Origin: Glandiceps talaboti
Lineage: Eukaryota; Hemichordata; Enteropneusta; Spengelidae
Length of the DNA: 64,000 nucleotides
Direction: 5' to 3'
Assembly: GCF_964340395.1 (NCBI RefSeq)
Contig: NC_135568.1
Span: forward strand, 15,400,276-15,464,275
Shown here: in pieces, positions 10,701 through 24,313 of the stretch
Layout of the letters: the number at the start of each line of letters is the position of its first letter
Position numbering within the stretch: position 1 is the stretch's first letter
Notes under the pieces: generated by a model
The model's input: only the letters and a program-made list of their open reading frames with translations
What the model was told of the DNA's origin: nothing
Database searches by the model: none
Program-made: the position numbers and the translations under genes

Positions 10701-13089
10701 ATGCTGTTTTCATTTTATTTTAAACAGCTACATTTAGGTATGCCTAAGGGTAAATTACCTATAAACGTTTTACTTCTCATACTTGAAAAATCAATGTTTC
10801 ATCTTTTCTTTGTGTAGAGTGTGCTGGGTAAGTTCATTTTTTTTTGACAAAATGCAGCAATTTGAAAGAAGTGAGACCTTGACTGATCTGAAAATGCCTT
10901 ACAGCACAGTAAAGGAATAACATTCCCTCTATCATGGTTGTAATTCTTGTCGATTACGAACACGTGATGTTTATATTGACTGGAAAAAAAGCGCTTGAAA
11001 GCCACGCTAGAAACGCTTCGGAAATTCTTAAAGGTACGTCGGAGAAATTACGCCAATATGTGACTAGACTTTTCAACAGTAAGCCGATGAACGGAAAAAT
11101 GAAGAAAATCTGAAAACATACCACAACTCTAAACATGGACTGAAAATGTAAAAGTTTGAAATACGACATCGACAGTGAAGGACTGACATTAATATGTGTG
11201 ACACATGATCAAACTCATCACCGTCATGGAAAATGTTGACTTCAACTTTATAACGGAACACAAAGATGACAAAAGAGACACTTGAACTAATTATAAAATA
11301 AACAAAACAAAAACGATGAAGAAAGTTGAATTTCACAACGTACACTAATGTTAAAAACCTGTGGTGGACACAGAAATATGATTCGTTGTGAACCGTTCAA
11401 TTTTCTCCCAATGACTATAGTATACTATTTTAACCGTAAGTGGTGACATTACTGCACGGTTTCATTAATATGTGACATTGTTTGGATTTTCGTTTGAAAA
11501 CATACTCATTTCATAAGTTAGGAATTATTTCTGGACGGTGTGTTGTGTATCATTGCTTTTACGTGCAGGAATGTTGATATACTTGTTTGCTTAGTTTCTA
11601 GAAGCTATTGTTCCAGTTCACTGAGTTAAAATACAATGTTGAATAAAGGTGTACTAGCTCACATACTGGTATGCAGTTAGGATTGTAGATTTTAATGTTA
11701 TTAGAGTTCGCTTAATAAGAATTATTTTTATACAGTAGCTATATTATGTTGAATTAACATAAATATTGGTATGGCGTTGATATGCCTTGATATTCAATTC
11801 TAGCATTTACTGTTTGTTATCTGCCGTACTTGATATTTTTGTATTCAAATATGAGTGTACTATCAGTCATATTATCCTGAGATGAGCTGTACATACATAT
11901 GAAATGTTGTTTGGTGTCTGACTTTATTTTTTCTGAAATCATATGAATCATGGTTACGATATCGTATAGTGACTGTGTCTGTTAAAATAGCTTATTAACT
12001 ATGATATAATTGAATCAAATTTATATTAGTTTGTTTAGGGGTGAAAGTCAACTTCATGTGTATTTCCAAGGTTCAGCATATTTAACGACTTATGGAACGA
12101 CCACTAGGCAATGATTACAAACATTTGACTAACTTTACTAATTGAGTTTCTTGTGTCAGTATACGTCGAAGAAATTAAAATACATAATTCTATTTCACTT
12201 TTCATAAGTATCTGTTGCATATTATAATCAAATGTTCTACATTCCCTTGTTGTACACACGTGATACTTCTTAGCAACTATACGAAATTGTAATATTCAGA
12301 CTTGCTACAGTCAACGTGTCAATCAGGACATGTGTACTGATCATGAATAGTGTGTCAATCTGTTGACAAAGACTTAAATGTACAGTCAAAATTTGAGGTA
12401 AACTTTCACATATGTGTTTGCAACAACAGTTCAGTACAGTTCAGTACTTTGTTTAACAACACAGGTGAATTTCCATTTGAAGACTGATAATTTATTGTCT
12501 TTGCAATTATGTTTGTTTGTTTGTTTGTTAGTTTATGAAATGCGGCAAGGATCTGAGTGTACAATTTAACTTCCAGTCCCCAAAAAACTTTGAAAAACAC
12601 CCCACAATTCTGAAAGGGTTTGAAAGTAAACAAGATACAACATCTACTGTTAATATCTTTATTTGAATTAAATAAAAGATCTTAGCAGTAGAAGTTGTGC
12701 CTTGTTCACTTACAAACCTATTTACATTCCTCAAGATGCGCCAGTACTAAGTGTCGCCATTTTGTAATTGGACTGAACCTCACTTCATTGTAAAAACCGA
12801 TTCTGATAGCCGACAGTTGTTGAGATTGTGTATATTATGGCATTTATTGTAGTGTGAAAATGGAAATACATTTGTATTACCTTCGTAATTTTTGTTAACG
12901 TTTATTTTTCTGTAAACTGTACTTGTTGCCGTCCCCTCCGTCCACCTCCTCTGAAAATTATGTAGTGTTATAAACACATGTTGACTGATCTCAATGTGCA
13001 ATATCATCCATTATATATTTTTTTTCTTCTTTTTTTTCTTTGGGGGGGGGGGGGTGGTGGTTCTCGATTACCCCAACACAAACTGTTTA

Positions 13090-13438
13090 ACAAGTAGAGG
13101 TTTCCGCAGGTTACTGACAGTACTTTGAGGAAACAGACGTATGATGTTGTCATGGTGATCAGTCAACGTGTTTTCAATAATATTATTCTGAAACTAATCC
13201 CAATACAATTATAATCAACTCTGCCGTCATGCTCGATATCAGGTGAGAAATAATTACCCGTGGTGCAATATGTTTAATTAAATATTGACAGTTTTTAACA
13301 GAGTAATAGAGAAAACATAATTCAGTTTCTCGAAGAACATTATTGGAGACATATGTAAAATATTGCATTTCCCTGTATATCTACGGACAGACAGAGAAGA
13401 TTCGCAATTTTGCAACAGAGAGTTAAATCTCTACAGCA
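13090..13438 (+). promoter_or_regulatory. Conserved 5' flank of exon 1 (candidate promoter/5' UTR)
   Basis: The block between the G/C run and the ATG is kept in all four copies (2310-2677, 6540-6880, here, and 63650-64000). It contains 'catggtgatcagtcaacgtg' and, near the ATG, 'tccctgtatatctacgga'. No certain TATA box or initiator can be called. Its persistence beside every signal-exon copy makes it the best promoter candidate. Confidence 0.4.
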
Positions 13439-13505
13439 ATGATTGGGTTGATTGTTTTGATACTTCAATTGTTTGGACCACTGGTATTTGTGGTGCCTAC
13501 TGAAG
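13439..13505 (+). CDS. Exon 1: signal peptide
   Basis: ATG with G at -3, then 22 codons of hydrophobic leader (core LIVLILQLFGPLVFVV). It ends in phase 1 at GAAG|GTAAG and joins exon 2 to make ...PTEGTNIG. This is the intact copy nearest to exon 2. Intron 1 is about 11.1 kb and contains the second LINE. Confidence 0.75.
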
Positions 13506-16500
13506 GTAAGACAAACTACATATTGCATATTTGACAATCCCTCGGCCTTATCTATATGCATATATGAGTTCAGCGTCAGCTCACAGCATCCACTATTATT
13601 AAATCGTTAGTAATAGTACCAAAATATTTTTTTTAATGTTTTCCAGTTTTTAAAATAACAATTTAAATGCTGTTTTCATTTTATTTTAAACAGCTACACT
13701 TGATATATTGTTAAGTGTAAATTACCTGTAAACGTTTTACCTTTCCATACTTGAAAGTAAAGGTTTCATCTTTGCTCTGTGTAGAGTACGTGTGCTGGGT
13801 ATTCAGCAATTTGAAAGAAGTACGACCTTGACTAATCTAAAAATGCTTTACACCATAGTAAAGGAAGTACATGTCCTCCATCATAGTTGTAATTCTTAAT
13901 GATTACGAAAATGTGATGTTCATATTGACTGGAAATAGAGTGATTTTGACGGCTTGAAAGCCAAGCTAAATATGTCTAGTTAATGTTTTGGCTCGAAACG
14001 CTTCGGAAATGGTTAAATTTACGTCTGAGAAATTACACCAATATGTGAACGGACTTTTCAACAGTAAGTCGACGAACGGAAAAATGACGAAAATCTCAAA
14101 AAATACCACAACTCTAAACATGGACTGAAAATGTAAAAGTTTGAAATACGACATCGACGGTGAAGGACTGACATTAACATGAGTGATACATGATCGAACT
14201 TATCACCGTCATGGAAAATGCTGACATAAACTTTATAACGGAACAGAAAGATGAGAAAAGAGACACTTGAACTAAACAAAACGAAGGAGGAGGAAGCAAA
14301 ATTTCACAATGTACACTGACGTTAGAAGCCTATGGTGGGCATATTCGTTGTGAACAGTTCAATTTTCTCCCCATGGCTATAGTATACTATTTCAACCCTG
14401 AGGGATGAGCTTACTCCACAGTTTAATTAATATGTGACATTGTTTGGTTTTTCGTTTGAAAACATACTCACTTCATAAGTTAAGAATTATTTCAGAAGGG
14501 AGTGTTATTTATCGCTGCCTGTACGTGCAGGAATGTTGATATAATATTTTGCTTAGTTTCTAGAAGCCATTGTTGCAGTTCACCGAGTTGATATACCATG
14601 TTGAATAAAGGTGTACTGGCTCACATACTGGTGTGCAGTTAGGAATTTAGATTTCAATGTTATTAGAATTCGCTTATTAAATAGGAATTGTGTTTATGCA
14701 GTAGCTAAGCATAAATGTGTTGAATTAACATAAATTTGGTATGGCTTTGATATGCCTTGATAATCTAAAAAAAATTTTTACCCAACAATGACAAGCGAGT
14801 CATTAATGGACATACTCCCAATAGCCAACGTATTTTACCCACTGAGGCGGTGCACTTTGGAGTGTTGTGAATAGGGCTGTGGTTTTACTGCACCAGTTAT
14901 AAGTAAAGATTTACCTTTTCGATGAGAGAAACAGTAATACATGCATATTCATTGAAAAGTTTCACACAATAATTTATCTAACGAAAAAAGTTTTCTTAAA
15001 AGAACCATTCCAGCCAGCGCAAGACGTCTATCATTTCAGGAGACGTAATATCTTATAAAACCGTCGTGTTGGCAACATCAAACTTTACATTCGCCGGAAA
15101 TGTATTTATGTCACAAAGAGAAGACATGTTAACCTGGACATTGACCGTGCGTACGTGGCATGCAAATCAGTGAGTGTTTAGTGAATTATCATATTATATT
15201 ATCAGGTGGCTGGGTTGTGTACGTCAAATATAAATCAACTAGCAAAAGATTAGCATATTAGAAGGACATATTATGGCAAAATTGTATGTTAAATATGCTT
15301 AGTATACAAATGACATTGTAAACTGCACTGCAATATCTTGTATGTGATGGATCAACAATTGTTATGCTTTAGTATGATGTGGAGTCCTGTATTGAAAAAT
15401 TCTGATGTCTGTTTCTGATTGCAAGCTCAACATCGACCATCGCACTACTGTGAACTGTGTGTAGAACACTAGAGGGCGCTGTTACTGGTCAAGACTAGCG
15501 GCTACATCGTCTCCAGAATTGACAGATTTCCCAACCTTATGGAAGGAGCTGAAGTCTTCATCTTTAAGCAGCATCTTCGTAAATACTAAAGGTAAGGGTG
15601 TAAACCCTCTTTAGTGGAAATGGTTGTAACTTTTGCGTAGAACTGAAGATTTCAACTTGACCTTCGAATGTACTTGACATTCAACATCTCTGTGGACACA
15701 AACCTATTGTCTAGTTGCAAATTAATGCTAATTACTTCACAAGACAATGCCGAAATGCAATGACTGCCCAAAAACTAGAGGAGTTTCGTTTACTCAAGGC
15801 GACTTGCATCTGTGCAAAGGCTGCAAAGAAAAACGTTTTCCTCAGAAACCAGCAGAACACCACCATGGAAACAGAGAAGAAGTGCCAATGACTCCTAGCA
15901 ACCAAAATGAAAATGGTAGCCTGGAAACACAACTTGCCGACATACGAAGTAAACTAGCTTGCCTACCATCTGTCGTAAATAGTATTCATGAGATCCAACA
16001 ATCCCAAACCACCATTACCGCATCTCTCGAATTTTTCAACACTCTCGTTGAAGAAATGCGCGGCAAAATATCAAACTTGGAAAGTGAAAACAACCAACTA
16101 AAGCAGCAAAACAACAGTCTGATGGTGCGAGTCACAGAGCTTGAGAAATCGCAAGACGAACAAGACCAGTATAGTCGGAGGGAAAATATCGAGATCCACG
16201 GCATCCCTGAAATCCAAGATGAAAGGACAGACGACATCACCTTAGCTGTTCTTCAACCAATCTATCCCGGTATTACCATCAATGATATCCAAGTAACACA
16301 TAGAATTGGGAAACAACAACAAGACAGAAGAAGACACAGACCAATCATAGTCAGATTTCTAAATAGAAGAATTCGAGACAAAGTGTACAAGGACAGAAAA
16401 AGGATGAAGCACACCACGACAGATAAACTTGGGTACGAAACTAAGAATAACATCTACATCAACGAGAATCTAACACCACGTAAACGAAATCTAATGAAGA

Positions 16501-19500
16501 AAGCAAACGACAGAAGGAAGACACTGAACTATAAATTTCTATGGACACAAAATGGTAACATTTATACTAGGAAAGACCAGAGTTCTATGTCGGTCGTTAT
16601 CCGAAATGAGGCAGATCTGCCCAAAATTGTATAAACTGTACGAATGTAAGCTTCTCTTTGTATTCATCTTTCCACGAATATGATGACTATACTACCAGAA
16701 ACAGATATTTTTCATGTATCTAACGGTACGTACTCAATCTCAGAATTCAATGACAAGTTTTCAAATAGTGGCAATGTACTTTCTGTTTCCCACATCAATA
16801 CCCGATCACTAAGTAAACACTTTGAAGAGTTGAAATCTGTATATGAAGATAGTTTAAACACCAATTTCAAGTTTATCGCTCTTACAGAAATTTGGCAAAT
16901 ACAAAATACAGATATGTATAAATTGGAAAATTACTCTCTCGAAATTCAATGTAGAGACCGGGGTAAGGGTGGCGGTGTAGGGGCATATGTACATTCCACT
17001 ATAAACTATACTGTTATTCCAGATATAACAGTGCCAGCTGCTGAATCAATGTGGTTGGAATTTGTTGATAGAGGGAAACATTACATTCTCGGTGTCATAT
17101 ATAGACCACCACATTTTGATGAAAATACCTTTATAGATGGTATCGAAAATACTCTAAATCAAGTTAATCACAAGTACTATGGCTGTATTATTGTTGGCGA
17201 TTTTAACATCAATGTCATCGAAAAATCTAACACTTCACAGAAATTACTTAACACACTTTCTTGTTTTCATTTAAAGCAAATGATTCAAAATTCAACTCGT
17301 ATTACCAAAACCTGTCAAACCACAATCGATCATATTTATATGAATTTAAGTAATAAGCACATTGACGCAGGTGTTATTATCGCCGATATTTCCGATCACC
17401 TACCAATTTTTGTATTTGTAAATAAATTCTGTACTTTGCCTTCGGAAACTCCCTTATCATCTTCGAGAAATTTCTCAAATTATACAGTCCAAAATTTCAA
17501 TCATGATCTACATATAGAGTTTTGGGAAGGAGTTCTGAATTGTCATGATGTCAATGAGGCATATGAAAATTTTAGCAAAATATTTTTGAGTATCTGTGAT
17601 AAACACGCTCCTCTACATGCTAATGGCAAACGAAAAAGAAAGAAAAGTAAACATTGGATTACAAAAGGATTAAAAAAATCGATAAAAGTAAAACACAAAA
17701 TGTACAGTAAATTAATCAAAGAGAAATTTAGAGAACCACTGTTCACTCGATACAAAAAGTATAGAAATACACTGACTTCCTTACTCAAAAAAGCCAAGAA
17801 ATACTATTACACAAATCTTCTCATGACAAATCAGAACAACACCAAAGAGATGTGGGACGTTATACATGAACTATTAGGGAAACAAAAACACAAAAATTTG
17901 AAAATACCAAATCAAATAAAACCCAAATCTGAAAGCTGTACAGAATTTATCACTCAACCGCAGGATATTATTGAACAGTTTAACGACTTTTTCACTCAAA
18001 TAGGTGAAAGCCTAGCAAAGAAAATTGACAATTCTCAAGGAACCAATTACATGTCATATTTGAATAGCCCAAATCAGTTTTCCTTTTTTCTCCGCCCTGT
18101 TACTGAAAGTGAAGTCAAAGACATAATTTCTTCACTGGACACTAGGAAAGCGGCTGGTCATGATGGCATTGGTGTTAAACTTGTAAAAGACGCTTCAAAA
18201 GAAATATTGAAACCCTTATGTTCACTTATTAACTTATCATTTTCAAAAGGCATCTTTCCCGATGACCTCAAAATAGCAAGAGTTTTACCGATTTACAAAA
18301 AGGGTAACCCAGAAGACATGGGGAACTATAGACCCATATCTATTTTACCAATTTTTAGCAAGATTTTTGAGAAATTGGTGAATGAACAAATACTGAATTT
18401 CCTGGACAAACATGACATACTTTACAAACACCAATACGGGTTCAGAAAAAAGCATAGTACAAAACTTTCACTGATCAGTTTATCCCAATATCTACTGAGT
18501 GAAATTGATCATGGCAATCCAACTCTAGGTATTTTTGTAGACTTCTCTAAAGCCTTTGATACCATAAATCACGATATTTTGCTTGCCAAACTAGAGTTTT
18601 ATGGTATCAGAGGCTTACCCCTCCTTTGGTTTAAAAGTTATTTATCTTCCAGGAGTCAATTTGTTGGCATCAACGACGTCAAATCTAGTAAACAAAATAT
18701 AAATTGCGGTGTTCCACAGGGCTCGATTCTTGGGCCAACTTTATTTCTGCTATACATAAATGACATCCCGATGTCTTCAAATGCTTTTGATTTTAGATTA
18801 TATGCGGATGACTCAAATTTATTTTACACTATTAAAAAAGACACAAACACATGTACTATAGACCTAAACCTTGTAAGTAAAAATTTCAAGGATGTCATCA
18901 ACTGGTGTGATGCCAACAAATTGACGATCAATTCAAATAAGACCAAATATACAATCTTAAAAAGCCATAGAAAAAATGTAGTATTGACTGGTTCCCTTGA
19001 ATTTAAGGGGGTCTCACTAGATGAAGTTCAAAGTTCGCCTTTTGTTGGGGTCAACATTGACAATACGCTGTCTTGGAAGCAGCATATAGCTGAGGTGAAA
19101 AAGAAAATTAGTAGAATGACAGGTGTGTTTTATAAGTTACGTCACACGGTTCCAGAATACGTACTTGTACTGATGTATAATGCTTTTGTTCTGCCCCATA
19201 TCACCTACTGTCTCGAAGTGTGGGGTAACACGTGTCCGACATACCTGAATGAAATATTTTTAATTCAAAAAAGAATAGTGCGCACCATAACAGATAGTCA
19301 TTGGTGTGCTCACTCGGAGCCATTATTTAAAAGGTTGAATATTCTTGACATTTTCAAACAGCACAAATTACAGCTTGCCGTTCTCGTTCATGACGTTTTG
19401 CACCTCAGATTACCGGATACCTTTCAGGGTTTTTTCACTCCCATTAAACACTCCTTCACAACACGACAGAGCGCCAGAAACGACCTTACTATCCCAAAAG

Positions 19501-19737
19501 CAAACCATAGGACTGGTCAGTTCACTGTCAAGTATGCAGGTGCTAAACTATGGAATAGCATCCCTTACAACATTCGCAACATAAATAGCAGAAGTCATTT
19601 TCAAACAGAGTTCAAAAACTATCTCCAATCATTGTAAACTAGTTATACTTCATATTCATAGAGATTGATTACCGTTTGTCTGTATATTTAAGTAGGTCAT
19701 TTGTTGTTTCTTTGTATTTGTGTATTTGCTTGTTTGG

Positions 19738-19783
<46 letters not shown>

Positions 19784-22700
19784 CCACCTATATTTATACA
19801 ATGTATTTTGTAAATCCTTTATGATTTTTTTCTATTCTGTCAATATTGCAATATACTCAATTTGACCAGCAGCCCCAGTAATTAGTAATTCCTAATCCCT
19901 AAGATTGTAAAAGGGGACGGACTCGACTAGTTGCAAAGACAACTATTTTTCGTCTCCCTTTCCCAAGTTGAATACTTCATATATTGTAGAATTGTTATAT
20001 ATGTATATGTATATATATATTTCTGGGAATAAAGAAGATTATTATTATTATTATTATTAACAACATTACTCAATGTTACGTTAATTGTTAAAACAAATAA
20101 TATTATATTAAATTCACTTTATTCTGATTCGGGTTTACTTTGCTCGGTTGTTTAAGAAAGCAAAGACGTTGGCATACATGCATATTCAGATGATTGAGTG
20201 TAAATTGAGCTTCATGCAGTCGACGGTGAAATTACTGAAAACATATTGCTTCATGCCACCATGTTAACGCTAAGTGGTGACAAGCCATAATGTGCATTAA
20301 TTTTGCATACTTGTTTTAACATGGTTTAGAATTCTTTTTATGGCAGCTTTTAGTTGATTAAGTTAGTTAACAGACTGTGACCAACGAATAACTCAATCTT
20401 AATTTTCTTTCCACTTATATGGAAGAGAGTATGACTTCATTGTCTAAAATAGAAACTGTGTGATGTATAGATGTAAGACACAGTAAAATTCAAATTTTTC
20501 TCGAATTTGGAATTCTTTGCTATTTTCCTAAAGTTCATCAATCTATATTCTAGTACAAGTATAATTCTGCAATAACTGAAGTATTGGCTTGACTCGATCA
20601 TCTCTGTTTACGAAAGAGAGTTGACAACGACTAACTTGCAATTAAAGTGTGTTTTAATGAATTGATAGACAATCGATCTTATTATATGAGAATATGTCTT
20701 GATATAGTGTTGACAGAAAACTACTCTGTTCACATTCTTTAGGCATAAAGTAGGGGACCTGCTCAGGCATAACGAATTCAATATGATAGCAGTTTTACAA
20801 TATGCTGAGACAAACAACTTCTGCCAGTACTATGATATCATTTTATTAGAATAGATTTCCACCGAAAAGAAAGTACGCTATATAAACTTGAGTTTCAATA
20901 AAACTTGCTGTTATTTAATTAATTGAAAAGAGGAGTTTTGAATTTGAGACAAAGCAACAGTGTTGTGGACTTTTCTTAGTGTGAACTGAATCCGTTTCCC
21001 CTTATAGAATATCCAGGAGATCCCAATACTCGGCGGTACCTCTCAGCAAAGCGAGTCATACTAGTTATGTTAAGTTACTTACATTACACGCGGTTGCTAA
21101 GGGAAACTGCAGTGAAAACCTCATTCATTGCACAAAGTAGCTTCATCAAATGGATATGCATTACATCTCATTGGGTCAACAGAAATGCACACTTAAATAT
21201 TCAAGATATAGTCTATTTGAGTTATTGTTCAGCGGCTCTGTTAACATGTAATACAACCACACAGAAACCAATAAGAAACTAGTATGTTTCATAGCAAGGG
21301 ACGAGAACAATATTTCAAATTGGGATAAAAAACTAAATTCTTTTACTTGGGGTGGGGATTTTTTAAGCCATTTTTAGTTCTCATCCTACAAAATCAATTT
21401 TATTTTTAATGGATGTTTTCTACCCCTAAATACAAATATTTCTTTTTAAAATGTCAAATTGAGAAACGGAAGAATTTTGCTATGCAGTAAAATAAAGTAA
21501 AGTATCGATAAAAGAACTATATTTTATGCACTGCATACTGATTTGAGATTGATTGTGCGGTTTGAAGCATGAGTTAATTTTGGCCAATTTAGTAAGAAGG
21601 GGGTGAGGGGGTCTGAGGCCAAAGTATAATAGTTTAGTTGGGGTGGGGATTTTTAAAGCCATTTTTAGTTCTCATCCTACAAAATCGATTTTATTTTTAA
21701 TGGATGTTTTCTACCCCTAAATACAAATATTTCTTTTTAAAATGTCAAATTGAGAAACGTAAGAATTTTGCTGTGCAGTAAAATAAAGTAAAGTATCGAT
21801 AAAAGAACTATATTTTATGCACTGCATACTGATTTGAGATTGATTGTGCGGTTTCAAGCATGAGTTAATTTTGGCCAATTTAGTAAGAAGGGGGTGAGGG
21901 GGTCTGAGGCCAAAGTATAATAGTTTAGTTGGGGTGGGGATTTTTAAAGCCATTTATAGTTCTCATCCTACAAAATCGATTTTATTTTTAATGGATGTTT
22001 TCTACCCCTAAATACAAATATTTCTTTTTAAAATGTCAAATTGAGAAACGGAAGAATTTTGCTGTGCAGTAAAATAAAGTAAAGTATCGATAAAAGAACT
22101 ATATTTTATGCACTGCATACTGATTTGAGATTGATTGTGCGGTTTGAAGCATAAGTTAATTTTGGCCAGTGTTATAAATAGGGTTGTGGTTTTATGACGA
22201 TGTTAAAGCTGCACTAGTTATAAGTAAAGAATTACCTTTTCAATCATAGAAACAGCAATATATTCACTGAAAAGTTTCACATAACAATTAGACATTGTAT
22301 AGGTCAGTAATTAGAGATATATTTCATAGTACCGTTAGTTTGACAGCGTATTCGTGTCGAAGTGGACCCAAAAGTCAAATTATTGTACCATAGTATGTGC
22401 ATAGCTACACCACAAATACTTACACAAAGGTGATTCAGTACTATTCAGGGTGCACAGTTTGACTTCAGTACTGTCCAGTGTGCATGGTGTGTGATATTAC
22501 GAGTATGTCATAATATCTAACAAAAAAGCTTTCTTTAAAAAATATTCCAGCTAGTGCAGCTGCAACTGAAAGATGTCTATCATTTCAGGAGATGTATAAT
22601 TATCTTATAAAACCATTGGCAACATCAAAGTTTAAATTTCCTGGAAATGTATTTATGTCACAAACTAGAGACATGTAATACTATGTTCACCTGGATATTG

Positions 22701-24229
22701 ACTATATGCCATTGTAGAAAAGGATTTTTTTCTTCCATCACAATCGAAAATGCAATGACTCCTCCCCCAACCACAATTTTCAAAACAGCATGAACCCCCC
22801 CCACACTGCCACTTTCAAAAACAGGGTGACCCCCCCCCCAAGAAACTGACCGGTCCCTAACTCCCTAGCTTCATAGAAAAAAGTTGACTACGGCCGCCAT
22901 GTTTGACAAGGTACTGGCTATGATCGCTGTCTATACATTTGAAACACAATCCTTGGAATGAAGGTGTGAGGCTCGTATATTTACATTTTGGCTTACGGTA
23001 CTTCTGCTGCTTGTAGAGGTCGCTCTAACTTTGGCGAATTGCATGTATGAAATGTGTAAGGCATTGGCACTGAACGCATGTATGTCTGAGCGCGAGCATG
23101 GATGTAGTGAGATGGTCTGAGTGGGTATGTCTCCTGGAAGCGGACCCCACGTCAATATTGGACCCAAAACCCTGTCTTAACACAACTCCACCCGAGCAAC
23201 CATCGCCCTGTTATAAGCAACATGTTTCCAATTACACGTTTTGTTATTACTAGCAAATATGGGGGCAACTATTAGTCAGATCATGGAAGTAGAACTACTT
23301 CCATGGTTCTACTTCCATGGTCAGATCGTAGTATCGACACGGCAAAGTGTGACCTCGCACGCAATGCACTGGCGAGTCAGTGTTGTAATGTTGATCTGTA
23401 ATCCATAGTGATGGTTACAAAAAACGTATCTAGGTATACCCCCACGAGTATCTGTTTATTTGCTGGTTTATTTTATTATTTTATTTGTCCCTATACTTGT
23501 CGTTCGTTTGCTTGTTCATTTGTAATTTATTTGATATGATAGTTGATTTATTTTTTTGTTTGTTTTGTTTTGTTTTGTTTTGTTTTATTTTATTTTATTT
23601 TATTTTTTTTATTACTTTTGTTTTGTTTTATTTTGTTTTGTTTTGTTTTGTTTTGTTTTGCTTTGTTTTGTTTTGTTTGTCACGCGGTTCCTGGGTCCTC
23701 TGTGCTACACTGAGAGAATAGCAATACCGGTACTCATCACTTTTCAATGTGATTGGTTGAAGGATCCTGTATGTGCTGTGTCGATATTATTGTTAGTTTG
23801 GAGTTGAATTGTGTCTATCTTTAAATCATAATGTCCAATAACCTCATACTGTCAAGATGCTATTAAACTATATTTCAAAATATTTCAACCCTATGTAGTT
23901 GCTTTTTACATGTTGGTGCTGTCTTGTAAAGCTTGGAAATTATTGTCTAAAAGGGCCTGAATAGTTTCCAAATTGACTTTTCAAAGTAAAATACCTTCTG
24001 GGCTTCTAGGAGGAGACTAGGACCGCTATAAGAGATGTACACATTCCCTTCTTAAGCTTTCCCCTACCTTTCACTGTCAAGATGCTATTAAACTCCTTTT
24101 GGAATATATTTACCCTGTGTAGTCAATAATTATAATTATGATTATAGTGCTAACCCAGGATCTTATAAAGTAGATGCAAGACAGCCAAGCAGTCCACACT
24201 GAGTCACGATCAAAAATAGCTGTCATGTG

Positions 24230-24313
<84 letters not shown>

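Larger units (their letters stand above)
5990..12510 (+). repeat. Tandem unit B, interrupted by a LINE
   Basis: Second copy of the unit: (TTTG)n at 6004-6053, C run near 6437, conserved 5' flank, degenerate exon 1 at 6881, then the LINE insertion (about 7087-10700). The rest of the unit follows (10701-12490) and ends directly at the (TTTG)n start of unit C. Without the LINE it is about 2.9 kb, close to unit A. Confidence 0.85.
12510..14762 (+). repeat. Tandem unit C, 3'-truncated, with the exon 1 nearest the gene
   Basis: Starts with (TTTG)n at 12510 and follows units A and B through the 5' flank, signal exon and downstream region. Homology stops near 14762, in the middle of 'gatatgccttgatattc'. 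It is more diverged from A and B than those two are from each other downstream of the exon, yet its exon 1 is intact. Confidence 0.8.
15466..20062 (+). mobile_element. Full-length two-ORF LINE (CR1/L2/jockey superfamily)
   Basis: The 5' leader begins around 'actagagggcgctgtt'. Uninterrupted ORF1 (15747-16634) and ORF2 (16680-19637) follow, then a 3' UTR with a (TTG)n tract at 19738-19780, and an (ATT)n tail at about 20038-20060. It lies in intron 1 in the same orientation as the host gene. Both ORFs being intact suggests recent mobility. The 5' limit is approximate because no empty copy is available for comparison. Confidence 0.85.

Noticed and set aside
21480-21953. Repeated minus-strand frame starting MALKIPTPTK
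   Set aside because: It is present only because of the 291-bp tandem repeat. No homology is recognised and the third copy is truncated.
21347-22168. CRISPR-like direct repeats
   Set aside because: The unit is 291 bp with no spacers, and the context is clearly animal DNA.
23485-23807. Hydrophobic open frames (FVLFCF repeats)
   Set aside because: They are translations of the TTTTG repeat, with no splice or start context.
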